NCBI RefSeq assembly: GCF_016086655.4
Contig: NC_052131.2
Location: forward strand, 6,121,940 to 6,185,939
Length of the DNA: 64,000 nt
Direction: 5' to 3'
Source: Lepeophtheirus salmonis
Taxonomy: Eukaryota > Arthropoda > Copepoda > Siphonostomatoida > Caligidae
The translations under genes were made by a program, and so were the position numbers. Shown here in pieces: positions 10,928 to 22,771 of the stretch. The notes beneath the pieces were generated by a model. That model ran no database searches and was not told where the DNA came from. It was given only the letters and a program-made list of their open reading frames with translations. Numbering within the stretch: position 1 is the stretch's first letter; every line of letters begins with the position of its first letter.

Positions 10928-13193
10928 ATGTGGCGATCAGCGATTCGGAGTTTCTCTTCGAAGGCTCCTTACAGCCTTGAGCGTATGCGTAATATCGGGA
11001 TATCCGCTCATATCGACTCTGGAAAGACGACTTTAACGGAGCGAATTCTTTATTATACGGGACGTATTGATTGTATCCATGAAGTAAAGGGTAAGGATGG
11101 AATCGGAGCCACTATGGACTCGATGGAGCTGGAGCGTGCACGCGGCATCACGATCCAATCCGCTGCAACGTTTATCCGGTGGAAGGACTACAACGTGAAC
11201 ATCATTGATACCCCGGGTCACGTGGATTTTACAATTGAAGTTGAGCGGTCCCTCCGTGTTTTAGATGGGGCAGTCCTTGTACTCTGCGCTGTCGGTGGAG
11301 TTCAGAGTCAAACCATGACGGTGAATCGGCAAATGAAACGCTACAGAGTCCCTTCAATCGCATTCATCAATAAATTGGATCGAACGGGGGGAGATGCTTT
11401 CAAGGTCCATTCACAACTTCGCTCCAAATTGCACAGAAATGCAGTTTTACTTCAGCTACCCATTGGAAAGGATAGTCATGTCAAAGGGGTAGTGGACATC
11501 ATTAAGGATAGGGCTATTTATTTTGAAGGGCCTCTAGGAGAGGAAGTCATTTATGATTCCGTTCCATCCGACCTTGTATCTATGAGAAAAGACTATCATC
11601 ACAAGCTCATTGAGCATCTTGCAGATTGCGATGATCAAACTGCAGAAATATATCTCAATGAGGAAATACCCAATATTGATGACATTCAAAGCGCCATACG
11701 CCGTGCAACTCTTGCTCAAAAGTTTACTCCGGTTTTAATGGGCACTGCTTTAAAAAATAAAGGGATTCAACCGCTTTTGGATGCTGTGATGGATTATCTT
11801 CCTAATCCGTCAGAAGTTGATAATTTTGCTATTGATAATTCTCTAACAAAAGTAAATGAAGCCACCGGTGAGTCGGAGGTTTATAAAATTAAAATGAATC
11901 CGGAACGAAGTAATAAAAATCCCTTCGTGGGTCTTGCTTTCAAATTGGAGAAGGGTAAATTTGGACAGCTGACCTACGTTCGAGTATATCAAGGATCAAT
12001 TAACCGCGGAGATACTGTGTACAACACTCGTACTTGGAAGAAAACTAAATTAAGTCGATTGGTTCAAATGCATTCTGATAAAATGGAAGATATCGATCGA
12101 GTTTATGCTGGAGATATTTGTGCTCTATTTGGTGTTGACTGCAGTTCTGGAGATTCTTTTGTTGCTGATAAAGATCAGAATATATCTATGGAGTCTATAT
12201 TTGTTCCAGATCCAGTCATTTCTATGTCTATTGAACCCAAAGAGAAGAAAAATTCTGATTCCTTTTCAAAAGCTGTGGGGAGATTTACCAAAGAGGATCC
12301 CACATACAGAGTAAGTCTATATTTTGCATATTCATTGACTGTGTACACAATAGTAAGATTTTTATTAGATATGGTATGACACTGATACAAAGGAAACAAT
12401 GGCCTCTGGTATGGGGGAACTTCATTTGGAGATTTACGCTCAAAGAATGGAGAAGGAATATAATTGTCCAGTTAAAATGGGGAAACCAAAAGTAGCATTT
12501 CGAGAAACACTCATGGAGAAGGTTGAATTCGATTATTGGCATCGTAAACAATCAGGTGGTCGTGGAGAATATGCACGAGTCATTGGCTACCTAGAACCTC
12601 TCCCATCCAATAATAATACTAAAATATCATTTAAAGATGTCACAACAGGAACAAATGTTCCTAAGCAGTTTATTCCAGGTGTTCGGAAGGGATTTGAAAA
12701 ATCATGTTTGAAGGGTCAACTTGTTGGATCTCCTGTCACTGGAGTTCAAATGGTCCTTCAAGACGGAGCACACCATATCGTAGACTCCTCGGAATGGGCA
12801 TTTTTCCAAGCTTCGGAATTTGCATTTGCCCAATGTTATGAACGAGGAAAATGGCAAATTCTTGAGCCCATCATGAATGTCGAAGTTTCTGCTCCTGCTG
12901 AATTCCAAAGTTCAGTTCTTTCCATGCTCACAAAGAGAGACTCTGTCATTTTGACAACCACTTATTCAGAGGATGGATGGTGTACTTTGATTGTGGAGTC
13001 ACCTCTTAATCGTATGTTTGGATTCTCAACGGAGCTAAGAACAGGAACTCAAGGTAAGGGAGAATACACAATGGAATATTCTCGATATGCTCCTGCACGA
13101 CCTGAAACTCAAAATGAGATCATCAATTCATTCGAGGCAGAAAATGCCAAAAGTGATTCAAGTCTGGCTTCCAAAAAGAAAAAGAAAAACTGA
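10928..13193 (+). CDS. GFM1: Mitochondrial elongation factor G1
   Basis: GTPase that moves tRNA and mRNA on the mitochondrial ribosome after peptide-bond formation. Two exons, 10928-12310 and 12369-13193, separated by a 58-base intron, encode 735 residues, the usual size. The first residues, rich in Arg and Ser, look like a mitochondrial import signal. GTPase motifs are complete: AHIDSGKTT (27-35), RGITI (72-76), DTPGH (94-98) and NKLD (148-151). ASGMGELHLEIY in exon 2 is the EF-G domain III signature and YSRYAPA marks the C-terminal domain V end. The tail is lysine-rich. The intron falls inside the conserved block DPTYR-IWYDTDT, and reading through it would stop after a short extension, so the split is real. 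Start chosen at the only ATG that leaves the targeting sequence. Confidence 0.96.
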
Positions 13194-13987
13194 TATGATG
13201 TATTAATTAACCATTATAACGTTATTACGCATAAATTCATTCTTAAATTGTTTTAGAATATATTGATGTATTTTACATGTTCAGGAAGTCTCATTTTGAC
13301 TCTGTTGGAATACTTGATCTCTTATCCACTCCTTAATTATGGAAAATATATCAATATTAAATGTTTTGTTGTTGTGCTGTAGAATTATCTTAAGTTATCA
13401 TAATTACCTTTGATGAAATTAAGTTCAAAAACCTTTTACATCTTGATGGATATACTATATTTCCTGACTTACGTCTAACTTTTTTTATTTTTTTTTTGTC
13501 AGAGAATACGACCTTAAGTGAAGTGACAATGTTGTAACTTGTAGTGCAGCATGATTTATTCATATAAAAGCTGATAATATGACTGTAATCCTATCTCACT
13601 CTAATAAATAATCTATAGTTTACCGCGAACCTTTGCATAAAATAATTACAGCATACACAAATGAGTCCTTTTCTGAATTGTGTTGATGGTATTTGTAAAG
13701 TTATTCATTCTTTCATAATTTGCCGCCCTATAAAAATCCCTCTCAGAAAAGGCAGATGTACCCGTGACCCATTCCCATTCTATATATTATTAAATTTGAA
13801 TAATTCTTTACTATTTAAAAAAATAAAACAATTAGTGGATACATTAATAAATTAAAAAAGAACAAAAACTTAAACAATTTGCTATTCAAATAACATATGT
13901 ATAATATTTAATCGCTCAATAGAATGAGTATTTCCTATATTATTAATTATATCTATGTACATAAGTATGTATTAACTTGAAAATGGC
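13194..13987. other. Convergent spacer between GFM1 and EXOC4
   Basis: About 0.8 kb between the stops of two genes facing each other; it must hold both 3' UTRs. No other feature is visible. Confidence 0.6.
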
Positions 13988-16900
13988 TTAAGCACCAAAC
14001 TTCATAACATCCTTTAATTTCTTCAAATCATATGATATTGTTTCACTATTAACACTGTTCCTGTTGCTTCGGTGTAGTAGTTTAATGGCATTTTCATATT
14101 CTTCATAAGTAAATACCGAACCCTTTTCAACAATACTGTTCATAATTTCCTAAAACATTTTTTATATTTTTAAAATGAAAATATTTCATATGAACATAAA
14201 CTATTTTATAATAATTACCTCGGAGGTTTTATCCAATAATTCCAAATATTGTTTGGCGTGTTCCAAAGCAACTTCCCCATGTCCAGCAATGTTACAAGAT
14301 AGAATATACTGTAAGGTAAATAAGTTCCGACTCATTTTCTTAATACCGTTAGAATTGATTCTTTTAATATGTTCAACGGAACTAATCAAAATCGATCCAA
14401 TAAGGAATAGGAGTCCCTCAAATACATATCTTGATTTTATATTCCCCATAAGTGGTTTTACAATATCCTCAGTCGAAGTCAAATCCTTTGCTAAACGAAT
14501 GATTTCCGAACTAGGATCAGTAGATTCCGGACCACCTTGGAATTGAGTACCTGCATTAGAACCGAACCATATGGGAGATAGGAAATAGATGCAGTGGATA
14601 CGGACTTCTATATGCAAAACTAAGAGGCAAGTGCGTGAGAGATCACCAAAGTCTTTCGTTATTGTGTTGAGCTTTTGAATCGACTTTTCAGATATTGAAT
14701 AAGAAGAGTACAAGTTTGCCTTATTTAATTCATTACAGATCCCAGATATGTTCTCTGAAAACCATTCAAGACTTTCACTCAACATGGCTAAATGTTTAAA
14801 TTTACTGGGATCAGATATAATTTCGTTTTGTGTGACATTGGATTTTCCAAGTTTTTGTCTAAATAAAATTAATTCTTCTTTAGACATTAATTCCACATCT
14901 TTTAGAGAGCCTAAGTCTATGGGTTGATTTTTATTCCAAACAGGAAACGATGTCATTAGTTGAGACAAATCTTTATCATTAGCAAGAAGTGCAGAAGTAA
15001 CTAAATTACCGTCAACTCGAACTAACGCATCGAAAGCAGCCTGGCAAATCTCTTTATATTGAATCATTATCTTGCAAATATTATTAAAGAAGTGGTGTCC
15101 ATATAGGAACAATGTATTCATGTACTTGTAAAGCTTGTCGACCGATTTTTTAATTACTATAGCACTGACTAAGATAGGTTTTGAACTCTCAAGACTTTTT
15201 AGAGTATCGATATTGTTCTCAAACTCCCATATATCCAACGCATTAGATGCAGTATTTAAATCATCCATATTGTCAAAGTTAATTTGAAAGAGAAAAACAT
15301 CTTTGACAAAGTCAGTTAGGAAAGTATAAAGTGTGCAATGTTCTCCCGAATCGTATTTCAATGATTTTTCAATTTCATTAATAAATTCCATTAGTGAAGC
15401 ATAGATGATTGTAATATTGTGGGGATTGGGCGCACAAACTAACATGTTCTTCCCATTACTGTCCTGAAATTAAAATAATTTCAATTCAAAACATTTTTGA
15501 ACTAAATTAAATATTTCATTCCGGCAAAATACACAATATACAGTCGTATCCAAAAGTGTTGGGACCCTCTAATTTTCTAATATATAAAACTGCGGCTCAT
15601 GAGAGGGACTTTGTGAAAAAATAAATGAACAGCCCTTTTTTTTTAAAAATCACTTTTTTAAGAAATTAAAACAAGGACCCTTTCTTAGGCGGCTTTTTCA
15701 ATAAATGGTATGCATATTTCGTCAAACGACTTTTTAGCAACTTATAACTTATAAAATTAATTTTTTCTTAAAACGGATCTTTTTTTGAAGAAATTTCTTA
15801 TCAATGTATAATTTTTAATTAAAAAAAAAATATCCATCCAGTACGGGACCATAGTCAAGAGCGAGGGGTAGGGCAAGTGCTAAAACCAACCCTGCGAGCC
15901 ATACACTAATGTTAAAATATACTTTTTCTACTGATGATGGTTAAATATAATGGAAGAGTAACTAATATCATAGGTATGACTTGGGTTTTTATGGGTATTT
16001 CAAAGTATTGGGATAATTATTGATCTAAAAATGTATTCTAAAGCGTTTTTTTCTTTTCTTTTTAACTACAGTTTATAAATGTTTTTTTAAACATTAATTA
16101 TCACATTCTTCGCATTTTATTATTAGTATACTTTACCAATATTAATCATCGATACAAAATCTCTCAAAACCTACATACAGAGGTGGACAAAAGTATTTAC
16201 ACAAGTTTTGTTTTAGATGTACGTCTTTATTGCGTCCTTTCTTTTAATGATTATTGTTGTTTCTAAGTAGCTGCAACAACTATAAATAATATTTATTGCA
16301 ACCTTTTAGCTCTCAATCTTAAAAATGACCTTCCAAGAGCAGCAATGCGAAGTGATCCAAGATTTGTATTTTGCCGGCAACGCTCCAAAGGATATCATCC
16401 GCGTTACAAAGTACAATAAGACAAGGGTGTACAATGTAGTGAAACGGCTAAAAGATGGTAGGGCCATCCAGCATGCTCCATGCGGCCTGAAGAGGTCCAT
16501 CATGGCAAACCCAGCCGTCAATATTTCAATGCACGCAAACAGGGGGAGTTTGAGCAGGAGAACCATGGGCCCTGAGGTCAAGGAGGGCTTAAATCTTTCC
16601 TCGTAGGTCAAAGGTCGCCGACACCTCCTTACAGAGAAGATGAAGCAATTCAGGGTGGAGAGAGGGATATAATTGCTTCTTCAAATAGCTGTTCTGTCCT
16701 GGCTGGCCTCTCAATATCCTCCGAACATCTAAGTTATGTGGATTTAGAACTCTACTCCAGCTCACGTGTCTAAGAAGTCAATTGTATTCTTGGAAAAGTA
16801 TTTTGACGAAGTTGTCATGGCGGAAAAGTGGCCTTCCAACAGCCCAGATCTCAACCCCTGTTATCACTAGTTGTGGTTTGAGCGTGAGGAGGAAGGTTAA

Positions 16901-19179
16901 TAAGACTCCTCATCTCTTCTCCCTAAAGCGCCCCATTAAGTAAAACGTGCCCCCTTTACTACGGTCAAGGTCATCCGCGCGTATTTGGCCTTCCATTTCC
17001 GCCTGGATTCTGTATTTGAAGCAAATGGTAACCACATCGAGTAAAAAAATGTATAGAATTAGATGTTGCAAATTATTATTGTAAAAGAACTATGCTCAAT
17101 AAAGAAATGTATAAATTATGGATCTTTAAAGCGTAGTGTAAATACTTCTGCCCACCTCCGTATATACCCTCAAAAAACGTAAACTATCAAAATATAAATG
17201 GTATAGTGAACTCAATTATTCATATTTTTTATATATTATTATAAGGGGAAAAAAAAAATTATAAATCAGATTTTTTATGAACACTATCTTACTTAAGTTA
17301 GAGCTGAAGTTTTATGTTAAAAAAATTAGTCAATACTTTCGAACATGACTCAAGTCTAACACTGATAACATACTTAAAATTGGTCAGCAGATAAATTAGG
17401 AAATACATAGATGACTCGTAACTGCATCTTTTTAAAGATGCGGAATTTTAAATAATTCTCTTGATAGATTTAAATGTTCCTATCATTGTGTTGAATTGAA
17501 AGGAAGGATTAAATAATATATAAGTTTGTCTTACATTTCTTTGCTCCCGAAGATAATCATTCAAACCTAACGCTGTAGACGAATTACCAAACTTGAATAG
17601 GGATGACTTCTTCACTCGTTGATTTTTTTTCCTCAAAAAGTGATAATTGACACCCCCTCCTCCCAAAGGCTCAGTTGAAAAATGTACTTTGCCTTGACTT
17701 GTACAATGATCACTATTATCCTTGTCTTTAAATACCAAATAGTCTGTTAAAAGCATCTGAATTGTTGACTGTACACTAGTCCATACATCGATTGTATCTA
17801 CTTTAGACATCCTAATATTGTTCCTATTTGAGGCCTTTATAGAAGCTATTGAGAGCAAGCGATATCCATCGACAACTAAGTAAAATTGTTCAATCATTGC
17901 ATTAAAGAGTTCTGAAAAAAGGTAATTATCCTCTTGGAGGGAAACATTATGCTCGAATAGATATTTGGTTGTCCTACGAACAATAGATTGCAATTCGTTG
18001 CAAATTTCCAATCTCAGTTGCTGGTAAATAAAATGCAATTTTAATCAAAGCCCCCATGTAATGTTGTTAATATTCACCCACTTCTATTGCCCTTGGTAAC
18101 AAATTTAGTTGCGATAAGCACTCTACATTAATTATTAAAGCATTAGCTGGACCAAACACTAAACTGGCTTTAAGAGGATTCTCCAACATTTGCATCCACT
18201 CCTCTTCCTCTGATACTGATAAAAGCCGACCACTTCAAATAACAACAAATCATTAGGAGATGTCTCAAATACTTATCCTATTAGATACTTCAATAGAGAG
18301 TTTGAATGATCCATCAACGATTTCCACGTCTTGGATTGATCTGCAGAGCGTTTAAAGGAAGGCTCCTGATGCGGTTTATTTTGTGAGCTCCTGTTACTAG
18401 AATTAAATAAGGAACGTTGAAAGTGATTGTCATCACGAACTGAAGTATGTCTACGCAATTTCAAAATATTAAAAGTTGACTCCACATGAAGTTGATGCAA
18501 CATATCATCCAGCAATATCTTATACAACACCTAAAAGTATTTCTAACGTGAGTCCCCCCTAATACAATATCAATTATATGTACAAATAATTACTTCTTTT
18601 TTAGCTAATAAGTGCGCCCTTAATTCTGTTAGTCCTTCAACATTCTTCAATTCATTTTCTAAGCTGTTAAGGTGTTGTACAATGGATTTGGTGGCTTCGA
18701 TAAACTTTTTCTGCGATATGAGTAATTCAATTTGATCGGGACATTCCTTAATGGTCTCACTGAAAAATAATAAGGTTAAATATCAATATTGAATATATTA
18801 TATTCTATACATGCTAAATATATTACATTTTTTCAAGCAATAACAAAACGTGTTTCTGCTCAAAGCCATCCAACCAAAGCCGTTTTAATTCATCCCTTTT
18901 GTAGTGTAGGAGTTGACGACAGGCAATCAATTCGGACTTCACTTTCCGCATATTCCGTCTTGCCACTCCAATTTGACGGGAAACAGTGGCATAGGATTTC
19001 GTTACTAATGTTAGATCCACACGATTATGGATAACTAAATCTTCCAAACAATTGTCAGAGTCTCTAAAACGGGACTCGAGTCTATTTTTCTCCTCTTCAC
19101 GCTCCTCACCAGAATCCGAGGCAGCCGAGAGGGAATGAATTAAACACATCAATGTTGATCCAACACGCGTCTCGACCAT
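13988..19179 (-). CDS. EXOC4: Exocyst complex component 4 (Sec8), seven exons
   Basis: Subunit of the exocyst, the octamer that tethers secretory vesicles to the plasma membrane. Exons: 19179-18827, 18759-18594, 18530-18289, 18232-18082, 18020-17535, 15463-14219, 14149-13988; all phases agree and give 934 residues, close to the vertebrate length. The N-terminal coiled-coil region contains KRDELKRLWLDGFEQKHVL, then IKECPDQIELLISQKKFIEA and LYKILLDDMLHQLHVEST, all diagnostic of Sec8. Later QLRLEICNELQSIVRRTTKY matches the central conserved part. The start at 19179 was preferred to an in-frame GTG upstream. Intron 5 is about 2.07 kb, much longer than the others, because it contains a Tc1/mariner relic at 16,178-17,160 and a further Tc1-like terminus near 15,542. 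Confidence 0.94.
16178..17160 (+). mobile_element. Tc1/mariner relic inside EXOC4 intron, with TIRs and TA duplication
   Basis: A 983-bp element bounded by inverted repeats: left CAGAGGTGGACAAAAGTAT continuing TTACAC, right GTGTAAATACTTCTGCCC continuing ACCTCCG. A TA dinucleotide sits at both ends (16,176-77 and 17,161-62), the Tc1/mariner target duplication. On the plus strand an N-terminal helix-turn-helix part is open from 16,325 to about 16,600, then frames break; near 16,760-16,865 a C-terminal block with STPAHVSKKS and SPDLNP is readable. Where relatives have Gln-Asp, the copy has TAG and AAC, so a stop and an Asp-to-Asn change remove a catalytic residue. The middle of the transposase is deleted. 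It is a dead non-autonomous copy in the opposite orientation to its host gene. Confidence 0.9.
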
Positions 19180-20803
19180 CTTTACCCAAGTATGTACATA
19201 CACAGGAACTAAATATATCCAATTTATCTACCTAAATACTAGCTAGAGTCCTTTTTTTAAATTAAAAACACCTCCTTGAACCTTGATATAGTTAACAGTG
19301 CTCTGTCGACGATCTCTAGCTTCATGTTTTTTTACTTCATGACGTCAGACATATCATTATAATATGTATGTGCGTAGGGGAGACCAAAACTAGTTGTTCA
19401 ATCAAAAAAAAAAAAAAAAGGTATATATATTGATTATCTTTAGGGTATTTAAATTTATTATTATATGTTTTATCTTAGAGATGGATGATAACTTCAGTTC
19501 ACTTACTATTAGTCTCACATGAGTCAATGCTCCATTTTTGCGATAATCTATATGCACTGGGGCTAATTTTATTGAAAGGAATTTGCAGCTTTCAAAGTTC
19601 CCTTTTAAAGTTTATCAAGTTGTGAACTATGTACTATTTTTTAGCGTTAAAATTATAAAAACATAATTTAAACAAGTGATATTCGAGGAAATGCGTTTAT
19701 TCAAATAGATATTCTAGGACTCGTATCAATAGAACTCTTGCTCAGTTTTCCCTACAAAAAAAAAATGTTAAAATATCAAGATTTAATTTTTTAGACTCTA
19801 TCAACCTTACCTCCTTAAGAAAAAAGAACCAAAATTAACTGGTAGTAGGTCAATATTGTCAATAAAGACAATTGGACGATAGAGCGTTTTCATGTGACGT
19901 CAGCATTGTTGATGTCTACCATTTTGAGGACCTAGGAATAAAATCTTTTTATTCTTATTAATAAGAATTCTACTCCAAATCCAAGAAGGATTTACACTGA
20001 CAACTCCCGAGCAAGCCCTCATAGTTCATCTTTGTCGTTCATGAGCACATGCACTAGTTACTACTTTATACTCATTTTTTCTGTCTTCCATAATTAAATA
20101 AAAATGACAACAGCTATGGAAAATAAAAAAATAATTTGTAAATTGTCATGTTTATCATAAAAAAGGTTGAATAACACAGTAAAGATCTGATGGATTTTCT
20201 ACGTTATACGTCTCTTCTAATAATCATAATCAAAAGTTTTAATATATCTCGATATCTTTTTAAATATAAGAAAGGAATTATATGCATCAGTATTTTGAAA
20301 CTTTCTATTTGGAGTATGTCGTTGATATTACTTTGATAAGATTTAGGATCCTTCTGTTTGATTTTCAATATTGAAATAACATATATATTAAAAATTATAA
20401 ACAATTAACATATTAAAGTATTTCATTTTGATATTTGTACTATATTTCAGTGTATTTAAGTAATTTTCCCGAAAATCCAGTCTGAAATATTTATTATAAG
20501 TTCATGAAGATTTGTAGATACACCTTCGAAAAACTTAAATTCTTAAATTCATCTTATAATATATATAAACTACTAAGACTAATCGTTTTGACAATTTTGT
20601 GTCATGGTATTATGTATAAATCTGAATTGAAGTTTCTTTGTGATGTATGGGTCGAAAAGTTAGTTTTAGTATCTATTTTAATTAAAAAATGTTCTTATTT
20701 AAGTATTAGTACTAGCAATGATGTAGACAGAAATTACTTTGATGTCGATTCTCAACAATTATTGAATAGTTGGAAAGTATATAGTCCCAGAGCCTGCTAC
20801 GGT
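19180..20803. other. Intergenic upstream of EXOC4
   Basis: About 1.6 kb from the EXOC4 start to the first transposon end. It should hold the EXOC4 promoter. Short low-complexity runs (poly-A near 19,405) are present; small ORFs at 20,204-20,404 and 20,504-20,848 are AT-rich and I do not regard them as genes. Confidence 0.5.
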
Positions 20804-20836
20804 AGATTTCACCCCATAACTTATGGGGTGAAATCT
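20804..20836. repeat. Perfect 15-bp-arm palindrome at transposon tip
   Basis: The arm GATTTCACCCCATAA (20,805-20,819) is followed by a single C and then its exact reverse complement; one more pair (A/T) extends it on each side. The right terminus of the surrounding element contains the same tip once only, so the left end appears to carry an inverted duplication of its own tip. Confidence 0.85.
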
Positions 20837-20991
20837 TCCGGGCCATAAGGTACAGAAGGTTTGACCCTTGAAATTACTTATGTCACATGGAAGATTGATT
20901 TTTTTAATCAGCCTGACCCCCTGAAAATAGCTTCCGGACGATTTTTTAACAAGAATGTACATGGACTAAACTTGCACCAATTAATAGTACT

Positions 20992-21417
20992 ATGTCTGGA
21001 CATCATAAAAAATCAAGATTGACAACAAATTTATGTCCAGGAAAATTGAATCAGACCTCTCCAAAAAGCAATATGTTGATAATGTTTTATCAGAACATAA
21101 TAAAAATCCCAATGTCAGCGATATATAAGCATAACTCAGCACCACTTGGCGATACAGTCTCCAAATCACTGCCTGCCTTCATGATTTCGGGCTTATGTAT
21201 CGTCATTCAATGGAAAGGGAAAAATAAGACCACTAAAGTTCCTCCAGAAAAACTAAGAAGCACAGTCAGCTTGAATCAGACGGAGTCAGAATCCACTATT
21301 GCTGCTGTTGAAAAGTTGGCGAGTGAGATGTACAGAAAGAAGAAAACGACATATCTAAATGAAGTGTGGTTCCACTTGTTTTTGAACAAGTACAAACAAA
21401 AGAAAGCTGAGGACTGA
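20992..21417 (+). CDS. Unrecognised 141-residue ORF inside the long-TIR element
   Basis: ORF of 141 codons from an ATG located in the inner part of the left inverted repeat. The product is basic, with no membrane helix; its C-terminal third (ESTIAAVEKLASEMYRKKK, then a Trp-Phe-His-Leu-Phe stretch and KQKKAED) looks protein-like, with mixed polar residues and helical periodicity. I do not recognise a family. Because it lies wholly in a transposon it is most likely an element-encoded protein or a captured fragment, and might not be expressed. Confidence 0.35.
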   Translation: MSGHHKKSRLTTNLCPGKLNQTSPKSNMLIMFYQNIIKIPMSAIYKHNSAPLGDTVSKSLPAFMISGLCIVIQWKGKNKTTKVPPEKLRSTVSLNQTESESTIAAVEKLASEMYRKKKTTYLNEVWFHLFLNKYKQKKAED

Positions 21418-22771
21418 TTCATATATTTTTAAAAGTTGAATGGCAGTCCTTTACCACCATGTTTAAGATCACCAATGTGTAAAATACCCAGAGTTACAGA
21501 TGTAAAGAAAAAATCACATAATATTGCCGTTACAGATGTTACATTTTTGCGTTAGGGATGTTACACATCTGAAATAGGCAAAAAATACCATCCTAAATAG
21601 GGCTTTATCCACATAACTTCAGTGGCCCATTTAAAGGGTCACACCGGTTTGAGGGCCGACTCTTGTTTAGTTATATTGCTTAGTTAAGGAATATTGCTTG
21701 TCAGCCAAACAAAGAGAACGCAGTCCTCTGCTGAAAACTGCGAACTGTTCAGTTGGTGAAGAAAGTTATGAAGAGTTATGGGAACATATCTAATGAGTAA
21801 TGAATGCCTATCTTTTCTTTCTTTCCTGCAGAATCACACAGTTCTATCACACACCCAACTATCAACCAAATACATATTTCTCCACACATTAACATACTCT
21901 CACTTGATCCGTCCCCATGACACAACCTCGACATGATGCACTCCCTATGTGCCATGAAGGGTGGGTACATCTTCCTACTTGCCCTTCAACTTCTGTTTGT
22001 CTGTGAAGCTCTTAATATAATCAGGAGTCACCTCTTATGGTGATGCTTGGACATATCTTTGCAACGGCTCTGGTAAAATCGGAAGCAGTGTGGACAATTA
22101 TCTGTCGGCTGAACACGGCCGTTCTGATAGCCTGTTTTTATTTTATTATAGCCATTATATTTATTACTGAAAATATGGTGAGATTGGGATTGCTATAATG
22201 TCCTGATAAAGCAAAATCAACCTATTGTTTTAATTTAGGTTTGGGGGTAGTGATACTTTTTGGAGGGGTTTGTTTTCAGTCTTAGTTCTTTTATGATGCC
22301 CTGACATAGTACTGTACATTGGTGCAAGATTTGTGTATGTAGCTTATGATTATAAAAACTGTCCAGAGGCTATTTTCAAGCACGTCAGCCTGACAAAAAC
22401 AAATCAATGTTCCATGTGAGGTAAGTAATTTCAGGGGGGTCAAACCTTCTATACCTTATGTGGTGAAATCTTCCATGGACGTCTCGAGCATCTGGACAAC
22501 AGACAAGAAAACGGGGGCTCCAATGGATGGCTTAAAAGAAGTTAACAAATATGTTCGTTTTTAATAAAAATACACAATGTTTTTCAATACACATTGTATG
22601 AGTTAAAATCTATAAATATTTATTCATAATAGGACAGATAAAAATAATTCAAAACGAAATAAGCTGCAATATATCACCAATATAATTTACATAAATTATT
22701 TGAAAAATAGATGCCTACATCAAAAAAATTAATTAAATTAAACATTTTCAAATTAAAGTTTGGCAACCTTT

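Larger units (their letters stand above)
20804..22480. mobile_element. 1.7-kb DNA element with about 200-bp imperfect terminal inverted repeats
   Basis: The left end (about 20,804-21,016) reappears inverted at the right end (about 22,283-22,480). Shared blocks in the same order include ATAAGGTA, AGAAGGTTTGACCC, TGAAATTACTTA, TCACATGGAA, GCCTGAC, GAAAATAGC, CTTGCACCAAT and AGTACTATGTC. Similarity is roughly four in five, with small gaps. Between the repeats lie a plus-strand ORF (20,992-21,417) and a minus-strand ORF (21,970-21,776) of unknown kind. I do not see transposase motifs, so it is probably non-autonomous. The left tip carries an inverted duplication (next entry). ACATAAGGT near the tip resembles the P-element terminus, and a P-type transposase lies next door, but linkage is speculative. 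Confidence 0.75.

Noticed and set aside
19180..19203. Longer EXOC4 start using an upstream in-frame codon
   Set aside because: The upstream codon is GTG, not ATG; the ATG at 19,179 gives the expected N-terminus.
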